Below, piece by piece: positions 14,821 to 21,755 of a DNA stretch of 64,000 nt. Position 1 is the first letter of the stretch. Each line of letters begins with the position of its first letter. The translations under genes were made by a program, and so were the position numbers. The DNA comes from JAFKFH01 sp017307375. GTDB taxonomy: Bacteria > Pseudomonadota > Alphaproteobacteria > Ferrovibrionales > Ferrovibrionaceae. Location: positions 1,240,001 through 1,304,000 of the forward strand of contig OZ245874.1 of the NCBI GenBank assembly GCA_965229335.1, written 5' to 3'. The notes beneath the pieces were generated by a model. It had not been told where the DNA came from. It saw nothing but the letters and a program-made list of their open reading frames with translations, and did not search any database.

Positions 14821-16902
14821 TCACTGCGCCCCGCTCGATCTGGCCAGCAGTTCCGCCAGTTCGTTCTCTGCCTCCCGGCGCGCGCGCACGAACGGTTGCT
14901 CTACCGCCCAGCCCAGCCAGTCGCGATCCTCCTGACCCACGTCAGCGCCGGCGTCGATCCGCGCCTGGATCTCCTTGGTCTGCTCGTAGAGACGGTTTTC
15001 CCGCTCGACCTGGGTTTCCGGCCGGCGTGGTGCCGGCAGCGCTTCAACCTCGATATCGACGAGCTGCGCGGTGATCGCCGGCGCCGCGGCTTCCGCCTGG
15101 ACCAGATCGAGCTGATCCTGCAGCCGGCGTTCGCGGCCGAGCCGCCGCTTTTCCGCTATGTGCTCCCGCTTGCTGCTGGGCAGGGCTGCGATGACGTTCC
15201 CGTCACGCTGGGCGATGCAAACCAGACGGCCATCGTCATTCGATCGCACCCAGACCCGCGAGCCGTCGTGAATGTCGTAGCCCACGCGCATCATTCGGCC
15301 GTCGAGGCGGGCTAGCGCCGGATCGAAATATCGACCCCAGGGCAGCACGATCTCGCCGCGCCTGGTCTGCCGCAGTTCGTAGGGCCGGAACAGATCGGAC
15401 AGCATTTCTTCGGGCACCAGTTCGGGCGCCCAGCCGGCCGATACCTCGGCCGCCAACGCTTCGGTCGGCGTCTGGTGCCGCATCGTGCCGGTGGCGGGAT
15501 CGACGATCCTTGGAAGGCCGCTATGGGGCCGGTTGTTGTAGTCGTCGACCTGAGCTTCCGCCCAGTCGAGGAACTGTTGCCAGGTCATCAACACGTTGCT
15601 GGTGCCGGCGCGCACATCCGCATCGATCAGGCGGACCATGCGGCGCCGCGCCTCGGCGTCCATGTCGCGCCCCTTATAAGTCGCCAGCGTTCGGGCCGCC
15701 CGCTTCCAAAGAGTGCCCTGCAGGCGCTCGATGGTGCCGCGCGACTGGGCGCGGCCTGGCAAGGCGCGCAGGTGCGTGACGCCCATGCGCGCGAGGAAAC
15801 CCGTCACCAGTTCGTGATCCATCGCCTGGGCGACGAAGCCGGCGCCGTTGTCGGTGAAGAAGGCGCCGAACAGGCCCAGGCGCTCGACACCGCAGCGAAG
15901 CGCGTCCAGCACCGTCCAGGCGCTTTCGCTCAGGCCCGCCGACCAGCCGAATACCAAGCGGGTCTTGGCATCCATGATGCTGACGACTTCGCAGGTGAAG
16001 GGCTTCCCGTGGACCGGGTGACGGACGTCGGCCTTGAACGAATGGCCATCGCTTAGGACCAGTTCGAGGGGCTTCAAAGCCGAGTAGTCACGGCGTTTGA
16101 ACGCCTTCAAGGCAAGACGGGCGTTCGGCCCCATCCGGCCGCGCTCGCGCTCGGCCGGGGCCATCGCATCAAGGAGGCGGCGGGCTTGGCCCGGGGACGG
16201 CACTGGCAGGCCCGGATGCTCGCGCGCCATGATCTCGATGCAATGGGCAATGCTGCGTTGCTGCGGGCTCTGCCAGACGGTCAGGAACCGGACCGCCCAT
16301 TCGGGGATCTCGCGGGCGGTGTCGGTCGGCCGAGGTGCCAGCGCATCCCAGCCGCCGCGGCGGTGCTCGTCGCGCCAGCGCATCAGCGTCGATCGCGACA
16401 GCGTTCGGCCGCCGGCCTTGCCGCCGCGGGCATTCGCCGCCGCGACCATCTTCTGCAGCGCCGGGCGCAGGGTGCCATGCTTGGCACCGGCAATCAGATC
16501 GGCGACGGCGGCGTTCAAGGTGCTGCCGGCGGCCACCAACTGCTCAATCTCCTGCAGCAGCGCCGCGCGGCCGTCAGCGCAGGCCCGTTGCCAGTCGGCC
16601 AGCCCCGCCGGCCGGTGCAGGACCGGCAGCGTGACCGGCGCCGGCGCCGGCGGTGCCGGCCGGAAGGCGACGGGCAGCGCCACGACATTGCCGGCCTCGC
16701 CGGCAAGCGCACGCCGGCGCAGTTCGGCCTGGGCGGCCGCGGGCAGCGCGGTGACCGGGTATTCCCGGCCGCCGCCCCGCCCCTTGCGGTTCTGCCAGGG
16801 CCAGCCTTCGCGGGCGGCCTGGTCGATGACGCCTTGCTTCGACCTGGGCAGCCCCGGCAGGCCGGCGCCGGCGATCTCGGCCGCGGTCATCCACGCCTTC
16901 AC
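14821..16902 (-). CDS. MuA-like DDE transposase
   Basis: I start at the GTG at 16902, giving 693 residues: it overlaps the previous stop as GTGA, and the resulting VKAWMTAAEIAGAGLPGLP aligns with MuA's MELWVSPKECANLPGLP. Residues 1-80 form the N-terminal Mu-type helix-turn-helix, residues ~160-260 a second DNA-binding region, and the catalytic core has Asp285 (LSDGH), Asp351 (FTDNG) and Glu392 (RGTIER). A Mu-transposase C-terminal beta-barrel domain follows around residues 500-580. The enzyme cuts and joins phage ends during integration and replicative transposition. All three acidic residues are intact, so it should be active. Confidence 0.95.
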   Translation of the reverse strand: MKAWMTAAEIAGAGLPGLPRSKQGVIDQAAREGWPWQNRKGRGGGREYPVTALPAAAQAELRRRALAGEAGNVVALPVAFRPAPPAPAPVTLPVLHRPAGLADWQRACADGRAALLQEIEQLVAAGSTLNAAVADLIAGAKHGTLRPALQKMVAAANARGGKAGGRTLSRSTLMRWRDEHRRGGWDALAPRPTDTAREIPEWAVRFLTVWQSPQQRSIAHCIEIMAREHPGLPVPSPGQARRLLDAMAPAERERGRMGPNARLALKAFKRRDYSALKPLELVLSDGHSFKADVRHPVHGKPFTCEVVSIMDAKTRLVFGWSAGLSESAWTVLDALRCGVERLGLFGAFFTDNGAGFVAQAMDHELVTGFLARMGVTHLRALPGRAQSRGTIERLQGTLWKRAARTLATYKGRDMDAEARRRMVRLIDADVRAGTSNVLMTWQQFLDWAEAQVDDYNNRPHSGLPRIVDPATGTMRHQTPTEALAAEVSAGWAPELVPEEMLSDLFRPYELRQTRRGEIVLPWGRYFDPALARLDGRMMRVGYDIHDGSRVWVRSNDDGRLVCIAQRDGNVIAALPSSKREHIAEKRRLGRERRLQDQLDLVQAEAAAPAITAQLVDIEVEALPAPRRPETQVERENRLYEQTKEIQARIDAGADVGQEDRDWLGWAVEQPFVRARREAENELAELLARSSGAQ

Positions 16903-17363
16903 GAGCGGGTCCCCGCCTGGAACTTGCGCTTGGCCAACTCGGCCCGGCGTGCCATCTCGGCGGCCTTCTCTTCCAGCTGGATCGCCTCGATCAGATGCAG
17001 GTACTTCGCGGGGATGACGGCGAACCCGAACCGCTCCGGCTGAACGGCGAGCAGTTCCCACTGTTCGGTGGCATGGATCAGCGCCTCGAAGCGGATGACG
17101 TTGATCGTGTGGTCTTCCGCGGCCTCGGACAGGTAGCGGTTCAGCATGTTCTCGGTGACGGCTTCGCCGAGGTACTCGCTCATCGCCGCCGCGATATCGG
17201 CCCGGCTCCGGCCGCAACGGTCCAAGGCCAGCTTCATGGCGCGGCAGTAGCGAGCGGCGATCGAGGCCGCGCGGATCTCCGGCTCGTCATAGGTGACGGC
17301 GACCGGCGCCGGCTGCCAGGCGAGCAGTTCGAGTGTGGTGCTGTCCCCCCTGACGCGCGCCAT
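16899..17363 (-). CDS. conserved hypothetical protein upstream of MuA
   Basis: The 154-residue product (MARVRGDSTTLELLAW...) contains a helix-turn-helix-like part (RSRADIAAAMSEYLGEAVTENMLNRY, shown in parts: ADIAAAMSEYLG, TENMLNRYLSEA) and then FEALIHATEQWELLAVQ and FGFAVIPAKYLHLIEAIQL, ending in a basic helix. I recall similar proteins next to transposase genes of alphaproteobacterial Mu-like phages, without a known function. Start at 17363 precedes a 4-base overlap at the other end with the transposase GTG. The frame continues upstream to 17900 only as a shadow. Confidence 0.75.
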   Translation of the reverse strand: MARVRGDSTTLELLAWQPAPVAVTYDEPEIRAASIAARYCRAMKLALDRCGRSRADIAAAMSEYLGEAVTENMLNRYLSEAAEDHTINVIRFEALIHATEQWELLAVQPERFGFAVIPAKYLHLIEAIQLEEKAAEMARRAELAKRKFQAGTRS

Positions 17364-17485
17364 GGTCAGGCAGCCCCCGGAAGCGCGGATGAAAGGCGAA
17401 CGGATGCCGACACTCGGGGGTTGTCGACACCCGCCCGCCCGCCCCCTACCATCGGCGGCGCGACTCGAACGATGGAGGGGAACTG

Positions 17486-17677
17486 ATGAAGGAAGAAACT
17501 GCCCTTGGGCTGGTCCGCTGCGCCGTCGACTTGGTGGCCGCGACCATGGAGAGCAAGCGCGTGATGGTGCACAAGCAGAGCCCCCACTTGGCGCCCAGCG
17601 CCGACATGTTTGAGGCGGCTTTGGAGAGCGTTCATAAGGGCTACAAGTCCTTATTCGGCGCCGAGCCAGGTGCGTAG
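17486..17677 (+). CDS. small hypothetical protein on the opposite strand
   Basis: This 63-residue + strand gene (MKEETALGLVRCAVDL...) has a strong ribosome binding site, GGAGGGG, six bases before its ATG. It ends inside the last 27 bases of the convergent minus strand gene. The central HKQSPHLAPSADMFEAAL segment recalls small proteins in other prophages, of unknown role. Together with the gene at 8050 it runs against the early operon, which suggests separate control. Confidence 0.68.
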   Translation: MKEETALGLVRCAVDLVAATMESKRVMVHKQSPHLAPSADMFEAALESVHKGYKSLFGAEPGA

Positions 17678-17854
17678 CGCACCCGGGCCGTAGATGGCCG
17701 CCGCCGCATGCGCGAGAGAAACGAACAGGTCCTCGTCGCTGATGCCAGGCCGCTCGGTCCGGGCGCCCCGGATCAGGGCCGCAGCTAGCACGAGGTGGCT
17801 TTCGGCCGACGCGCCGGCCGCCGGCTTCTCTGACGCCCGTTGGTTGCTGATCAT
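17651..17854 (-). CDS. small hypothetical phage early protein
   Basis: From the ATG at 17854 the product has 67 residues (MISNQRASEKPAAG...). A TTG at 17860 would add two residues and overlap the Ner-like stop. The body (SHLVLAAALIRGART...SDEDLFVSLAHAAAAIYG) is helical. It lies directly after the Ner-like gene, the second gene of the early transcript. No family is recognised. Confidence 0.6.
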   Translation of the reverse strand: MISNQRASEKPAAGASAESHLVLAAALIRGARTERPGISDEDLFVSLAHAAAAIYGPGALRTWLGAE

Positions 17855-17856
17855 GT

Positions 17857-18186
17857 TCAAGCCGCCTCGCGCTTTTGACGTTTCGGTGAGGGGGCGGCAC
17901 GGGTACTGTCGGGGCTGCCGCCGCGGATGCGGTGGAGGCGATTACCGGCCTGGTCGAAGCGGTCGGCGAAGAGGGTCGTGACCTCGACGCCCACCGCCTC
18001 GGCGATGGCCAGTTCGATCCGGGCGTTCGGGCACCGCATCGTCTGTGAGACGGTTTGGCGATGGACGCCTAGATCCCGTGCAATGTCGGCAAAGGAGGAG
18101 CCAGCGCACTTGAGCCGAGCCTGTACCCAGGCGGCTCGCGGCAGTGGATCGGTCGGGATGTTGTCAGCTTGCGTGATGCCCTTCAT
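17857..18186 (-). CDS. Ner-like DNA-binding regulator (Nlp/HTH_35)
   Basis: The 109-residue product from the ATG at 18186 (MKGITQADNIPTDPL...) has the Ner arrangement: WVQARLKCAGSSFADIARDLG, VHRQTVSQTM and AIAEAVGVEVTTLFADRFDQAGNR, the last part resembling the end of Mu Ner. Ner is the first lytic gene product and damps both early and repressor transcription. It is the first gene of the minus strand operon and faces the repressor gene across about 100 bases. The last 20 residues are a basic extension (SPKRQKREAA). Confidence 0.85.
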   Translation of the reverse strand: MKGITQADNIPTDPLPRAAWVQARLKCAGSSFADIARDLGVHRQTVSQTMRCPNARIELAIAEAVGVEVTTLFADRFDQAGNRLHRIRGGSPDSTRAAPSPKRQKREAA

Positions 18187-18286
18187 GGAAGCTAACACTA
18201 CCACCAGAAGTTAGGTATATCAACACCAGATGTTGTGGCTTGCTTCTGCAGCGCCGCTTGACGGTTCTGTGCGCGCGGAATTTCGC
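18187..18286. promoter_or_regulatory. early promoter/operator region between Ner-like and repressor genes
   Basis: Two copies of CACCAGAWGTT (18202-18212 and 18224-18234) lie exactly 22 bases apart, two helical turns, so a repressor could bind the same face. The second copy is within a dyad CAACA-N5-TGTTG (18221-18235), and CTAAC/GTTAG arms (18192-18196, 18210-18214) flank the first. On the minus strand TTGATA and TAGTGT are separated by 17 bases and could be the -35 and -10 of the early promoter, overlapping both repeats. The region is AT-richer than its surroundings. Assignments are predictions. Confidence 0.6.
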
Positions 18287-18862
18287 ATGACAGACGAGAA
18301 ACGCGAACAAGTTCAAGACGATAGCCGAACTGTCAAGCTCGACGCGAATAATGCTGTCGACTTGACGGTTCCCGACGATAACCGTCAAGCGTTTGCGCAC
18401 CGCCTACGGTTGGTGATGGGAAAGGAAGGTCCCTACATCTGGGGACCAAGAATTGGCACCAGCCCGCAGGCAATTCAGAAGTGGCTGTCGTGCAAAACAG
18501 AGCCGGGCATGCAGAGCCTGATAGCCCTGTCGGAGGCCACGGGCGTCACCATCGACTGGATTGCAACAGGCCGTGGACCTAGGGATGGCGGGGCGCCAAG
18601 CATAGACCGCGTGCCGGGAAAGGTGGTGATCGACCGCCTGACGCTGGGCGATGCCTTAGAGGCGGCGGAAGCAGTGTTGATCCGCGCCAATGAGCTGGCG
18701 GCCGAGCGCGGCGAGCGCCAGGTGAAGATAGATTTGCGGTCGCTCGCCCAGGTAGCCGGCGGCATCTATGAAGATCTGCATTGGGCGAAGCAGTCTTCGC
18801 TATCGCAAGACTTGAACGCCGTTGATGCCCCCGAGCGTCGCGGCAAGGTCGGGAACAAGTAG
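18287..18862 (+). CDS. phage repressor (XRE/CI-type helix-turn-helix, no peptidase domain)
   Basis: From the ATG at 18287 the product has 191 residues (MTDEKREQVQDDSRT...). Its DNA-binding part spans residues ~33-90: FAHRLRLVMGKEGPYIWGPRIG, SPQAIQKWLSCKTEPGMQSL, then ALSEATGVTIDWIATGRGP, a common CI-like arrangement. There is no S24 protease domain, as with Mu c, so lysogeny would not be broken by simple self-cleavage. The C-terminal helical half probably mediates oligomerisation. It diverges from the Ner-like gene, as Mu c does from ner. An in-frame start at 18230 would place the operator inside the gene and is disfavoured. Confidence 0.85.
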   Translation: MTDEKREQVQDDSRTVKLDANNAVDLTVPDDNRQAFAHRLRLVMGKEGPYIWGPRIGTSPQAIQKWLSCKTEPGMQSLIALSEATGVTIDWIATGRGPRDGGAPSIDRVPGKVVIDRLTLGDALEAAEAVLIRANELAAERGERQVKIDLRSLAQVAGGIYEDLHWAKQSSLSQDLNAVDAPERRGKVGNK

Positions 18863-19034
18863 ATTGAATTTGACGAGAGGTTGGCGTGTTGTTGTGCCAC
18901 ACCTTCATTACGAACAGTAATTGCTACCTCAAGACTCAGACCAAGTATCAGAAGATCGGCCAAACTGACATTGACCTTGGGTAATGTTACGCTTTTAGAC
19001 ACTACTCCCGCCCCTTTTTCGCATACACTGCCCG

Positions 19035-19051
19035 CCTCACCCGGGGTGAGG
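19035..19051. repeat. 17-bp perfect palindrome
   Basis: CCTCACCCGGGGTGAGG reads the same on both strands around a one-base centre. It is followed by GC-rich sequence rather than a T run, so it is not a typical terminator. It may be a protein site or a transcript hairpin. Confidence 0.5.
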
Positions 19052-19143
19052 AGGGGGCGCCAGAACGGCGGCCGACGTATGGTGATCGGGGCGGTGTCCC
19101 GAGAGAGGCACATGGGGCGGGGCCAACCGCACCAGGTGCTTCC

Positions 19144-19164
19144 CCCTCAACCGGTTGTTGAGGG
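19144..19164. repeat. inverted repeat CCCTCAAC-N5-GTTGAGGG
   Basis: Eight-base arms (19144-19151 and 19157-19164) separated by CGGTT form a stable hairpin. No T run follows on either strand, so termination is only a possibility. It lies 280 bases downstream of the repressor stop. Confidence 0.5.
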
Positions 19165-19262
19165 CAAGACGATTCCTAGCACGGCTGTTTGGTTGTGCAA
19201 CGTGGTTTAACAGCCCGGTATTTTCGCTTACAAAGGGCGCGGGGCGTAGCCACCCCGTGGTA

Positions 19263-19417
19263 TCAAAGCGGCCGGCAAATTTACCGTCTAGCGCCGAAAC
19301 CGGTCCCAAAGCGGCCGACAAACGCCGCAAAGCGCCGAAATGGCGCAACTGCCTGAAAAATCAGGCTTATCCCATAAAATCCCGGTTCATCCCGGCTAAT
19401 CCCGCAGTCCCAAAGCG
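19263..19417. repeat. repeated CAAAGCG-type sequences, candidate transposase-binding sites
   Basis: YCAAAGCGGCCGRCAAA occurs at 19263-19279 and 19306-19322, and the exact 11-mer GTCCCAAAGCG at 19303-19313 and 19407-19417. AGCGCCGAAA is also repeated (19290-19299, 19331-19340). One copy lies 14 bases from the inferred end. Mu has three MuA-binding sites at its left end, so I propose these as the equivalents. No experiment supports this yet. Confidence 0.55.
19351..19366. repeat. inverted repeat GCCTGA-AAAA-TCAGGC
   Basis: Six-base arms (19351-19356 and 19361-19366) surround four A residues. It sits between the repeated CAAAGCG sites and may be part of the end complex or a weak terminator. Confidence 0.4.
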
Positions 19418-19431
19418 TTCACCTCGTTACA

Positions 19432-19937
19432 GTTTTGCCGAGACCACGGTCGGCCTGATCCTGGTCGGCTTCGGCATCGCCATCGCGCTCGGCAACATCC
19501 TCGGCGGCAAGGTGGCCGATCGCCGGCCGGTCCGCGCCCTGATCGTCATGTTCGCGCTGCAGGCCGCGGTGCTGGCGGCCTTCACCTTCACCGCGGTCTC
19601 GGCTGCGCTGACGCTGGCCACCCTGGCCGCGATGGGCGTGCTGACCTTCTCGACCGTGCCGGGCCTGCAGCTCTATGTCGTCGAGCTGGCGCGGCGCCAC
19701 GCACCGCCGGGCGCGGTCGATGTCGCCTCGGCGCTCAATATCGCCGCCTTCAACCTGGGCATCGCGCTCGGGTCGTTGATCGGCGGGGCGGTGGTCGAGT
19801 CGCCGCTGGGCCTCGGCGCGACGCCCTGGGTCGGCGCGCTGCTGGTCCTGGCGGGCCTGGGCCTGACCTTGTGGAGCGGCTGGCTCGACCGCCGCCAGGC
19901 CGCCATTCCCGGTCGTGCGGCGACGGTCGCCTGCTGA
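19432..19937 (+). pseudogene. 3' part of an MFS transporter gene interrupted by the prophage
   Basis: About 168 residues of a major facilitator protein follow the prophage end in one frame, starting FAETTVGLILVGFG. They contain the repeat-loop GNILGGKVADRRPVR typical of the cytoplasmic loop in AraJ-like drug or sugar efflux transporters, and five or so membrane segments up to a normal C-terminus. The N-terminal half must lie on the far side of the prophage. The frame runs back into phage sequence to 19155, but that part is not transporter-like. The gene is inactive in the lysogen unless restored by precise excision. Confidence 0.85.
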
Positions 19938-19953
19938 TCGTGCGGGGCCGCGG

Positions 19954-20514
19954 CTAGGCCGGCACGAAGGTCGCCGCCGGCACCACGGTCGCGAATTCGA
20001 AGCCCAGCGTGGCGAGGTGGGTGCGATGCACGGTCTCGGCCGGGATCGTGCCGCCCTCGCCGTCGGGCAGGTCGAAGCAGTCGCAGGCATCGCCGACGAC
20101 GATGACGCGATAGCCGAGATTGGCGCCGACCCGCACCGTCGTCGAGACGCACATGTCGGTCGAGACGCCGAAGACGACGATGGTATCGGCGCCCAGCCGG
20201 CGCAGCCGCAGGTCGAGGTCGGTGCCGATGAAGGCGGCATTGACCGACTTGGTTACCAGCGCCTCGCCCGCTGCCGGCTCGAAGCCCGGTCGAAGCGCAT
20301 TGCCGGGAAGCCCCGGGCGCAGCGTCGAGCCGTCTTCCACCGAATCATGCCGGACATGGATGATCGGCCGGCCGGCGGCGCGCCAGGCGGCGAGCAGGGC
20401 CAGGCCGTTGCGGTCGAGATCCCGGTTCCACCGCCGCGGCCAGGGCGCATGGTCGAAGGCCTGCTGCATGTCGATCGGGAGGAGGGTGGCGGAAGCGGGC
20501 AGTTGCATCGGCAT
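19954..20514 (-). CDS. isochorismatase-family cysteine hydrolase
   Basis: The 186-residue product (MPMQLPASATLLPIDMQQAF) has the family's catalytic set: Asp in LLPIDMQQAFDH, Lys in LVTKSVNAAFIGTDLD, and Cys in STDMCVSTTVR with GVSTD before it. Family members hydrolyse amides or imides such as nicotinamide or N-carbamoyl compounds; the substrate here cannot be told. A second in-frame ATG at 20508 is possible. It diverges from an Lrp/AsnC gene across 92 bases, so that regulator may control it. Confidence 0.85.
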   Translation of the reverse strand: MPMQLPASATLLPIDMQQAFDHAPWPRRWNRDLDRNGLALLAAWRAAGRPIIHVRHDSVEDGSTLRPGLPGNALRPGFEPAAGEALVTKSVNAAFIGTDLDLRLRRLGADTIVVFGVSTDMCVSTTVRVGANLGYRVIVVGDACDCFDLPDGEGGTIPAETVHRTHLATLGFEFATVVPAATFVPA

Positions 20515-20606
20515 TGTCCCTGATGGATGACCTGCCGCGATCTTCCGGTGGCGCGCTGCCGGCCGCACTCGACATTATGCCGCGTCCTCCGGCAAAGTGC
20601 CGGCCG

Positions 20607-21053
20607 ATGACACCGCTGGACGACAAGGATCGCGCGCTGATCGCCGCGCTGCGCCGCAATGCGCGGGAGCCGCTGGTGGCGCTGGCCCGGCGCATCGACC
20701 TGTCGCGCAGCGCGACCGAGGGGCGGCTGCGCCGGCTCGAGCGCGCGGGGATCATCCGCGGCTATACCGTCGAACTGGGCGATGCGGCCGAACCGGCGGC
20801 GGTCAGGGCGATGATCGCCGTCACCTTCGTCGCCGGGCGCAATTGCGATCATGTCGTGCCGCGGCTGGGCCATGTTCCGGAAATCGTTTCCTGCCTGTCG
20901 CTGGCCGGCCCGGTCGACCTGATGCTGATGGTCGAATGCGCCTCCAATGCCGCGCTCGACCAGATCCGCCAGCAGGTGGTATCGACCTCGGGCGTCGCCA
21001 CCGCCACGACCCATGTGGTCCTGCGCAGCCATTTCGAGAGGCGGCAGCGCTGA
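20607..21053 (+). CDS. Lrp/AsnC family transcriptional regulator
   Basis: From the ATG at 20607 the product has 148 residues (MTPLDDKDRALIAALRRNAREPL). It has the AsnC-type helix-turn-helix (LARRIDLSRSATEGRLRRLE, GIIRGYTVELG) and a C-terminal RAM ligand-binding domain (VPEIVSCLSLAGPVDLMLMVEC). These proteins sense amino acids as octamers. It diverges from the isochorismatase-like hydrolase gene, its likeliest target. Upstream in-frame ATGs back to 20514 lie in the divergent promoter and are not used. Confidence 0.9.
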   Translation: MTPLDDKDRALIAALRRNAREPLVALARRIDLSRSATEGRLRRLERAGIIRGYTVELGDAAEPAAVRAMIAVTFVAGRNCDHVVPRLGHVPEIVSCLSLAGPVDLMLMVECASNAALDQIRQQVVSTSGVATATTHVVLRSHFERRQR

Positions 21054-21110
21054 ATTTTTCCGTGGGCGACGGTCACCCGAGGAAGAGGCGCTGGCGGGTG
21101 GGGCATCCGT

Positions 21111-21674
21111 TCATGGCCTGAGCCCCCGACCTGCAAGCTTCAGCACGCTGTCGACGAGAGCCTGCCGATCCGCGGCGGCGATCCGGTCGTCGATCAGCAG
21201 CAGTGAGAGGCCGTGCGCCACTGACCAGATGAACACGCCGTGCCCGAAGGTCTCGCCCGTCTCTGCCGCTCGGGGCAGTTCGGCGGAGACGAGGGTATAG
21301 ATCTGCTGCTGCAGCCGGTCGATTTCCACGCGTGCCGGCGACGTCGTCGACAGGCCGTCGCCGAAAAGCAGCCGATAGAGCTGGGGGTTGCGGCAGGCGA
21401 AGGCAATGTAGGCCCTGCCCATGCCGAGCAGACGGCCCGATGGCGCGGATCCCGCTTCCCTGAGTGCCGCGGCCAGCTCTTCCGCGGCGACCTGGGCAAG
21501 GCCCAGGATGATGTCGTCCAGATTGCTGAAATGGTGGTAGGCGGCCGGCGCCGTGACGCCGACCTGTCGGGCGATCTCCCTGACCGCCAGGGCCGAAGCG
21601 CCTTTTGCCTCCAGCAGGGCGCGGGCCGCCGTCAGCAGGGCATTTCTGAGGTCGCCGTGATGGTAGCGGCGCAT
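21111..21674 (-). CDS. TetR/AcrR family regulator with WHG-type C-terminal domain
   Basis: The 187-residue product begins MRRYHHGDLRNALLTAA, the typical start of the WHG subfamily, with helix-turn-helix VREIARQVGVTAPAAYHHF at residues ~33-51. The C-terminal part contains FIWSVAHGLSLLLID, the WxxxHG pattern after which the domain is named. It diverges from a methyltransferase gene with 81 bases between, including a partial dyad TTTACGTCGTTAAA, so it probably controls that gene and itself. Confidence 0.9.
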   Translation of the reverse strand: MRRYHHGDLRNALLTAARALLEAKGASALAVREIARQVGVTAPAAYHHFSNLDDIILGLAQVAAEELAAALREAGSAPSGRLLGMGRAYIAFACRNPQLYRLLFGDGLSTTSPARVEIDRLQQQIYTLVSAELPRAAETGETFGHGVFIWSVAHGLSLLLIDDRIAAADRQALVDSVLKLAGRGLRP

Positions 21675-21691
21675 TGCCCGTCACCTCAATC

Positions 21692-21705
21692 TTTACGTCG
21701 TTAAA
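21692..21705. promoter_or_regulatory. possible TetR operator (TTTACGTCGTTAAA)
   Basis: This imperfect dyad with TTTA/TAAA arms is the main symmetric element in the 81-base gap between the TetR gene and the methyltransferase gene. AT-rich bases follow on the methyltransferase side. The symmetry is incomplete, so the call is tentative. Confidence 0.35.
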
Positions 21706-21755
21706 ATTATCGCCTAGACTGGCGGCCGAAGCAATCCTTTCCGAGGCACGGCGTA

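Larger units (their letters stand above)
1..19431 (-). mobile_element. Mu-like transposable prophage, left (repressor) end present, other end outside the window
   Basis: Gene content and order follow phage Mu read right to left: repressor, Ner, MuA, MuB, early genes, GemA, Mor-like regulator, lysis, small DUF2730/DUF3486 genes, terminase, DUF935 portal, F-like head protein. The window begins inside the head genes, so the rest of the head and all tail genes lie to the left. The right border is placed at 19431 because the sequence read inward on the minus strand starts TGTAAC, as expected for Mu-type ends (TG...CA), and because a host MFS reading frame resumes at once after it. No integrase or tRNA attachment site is seen, which fits transposition. 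The exact border is an inference until the other end and target duplication are seen. Confidence 0.93.
18863..19431. other. non-coding left-end region of the prophage
   Basis: These ~569 bases between the repressor stop and the inferred prophage end hold no gene I can support: the open frames here lack ribosome binding sites and known protein patterns. They contain several inverted repeats and a set of repeats built on CAAAGCG. In Mu the equivalent stretch carries the attL sites bound by MuA and the end of the repressor transcript. Confidence 0.6.

Noticed and set aside
18766..19348. Open frames in the prophage end (minus strand 18766-19113 and 19037-19348)
   Set aside because: No ribosome binding site, no recognisable protein pattern, and they overlap the repressor end or the end repeats.
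19263..19417. Possible CRISPR-like repeat array
   Set aside because: The repeats are short, unequally spaced and not separated by spacer-like units; they fit transposase sites better.
19155..19431. Upstream part of the MFS frame inside phage DNA
   Set aside because: It has no transporter features, and the protein family pattern begins only after the prophage end.
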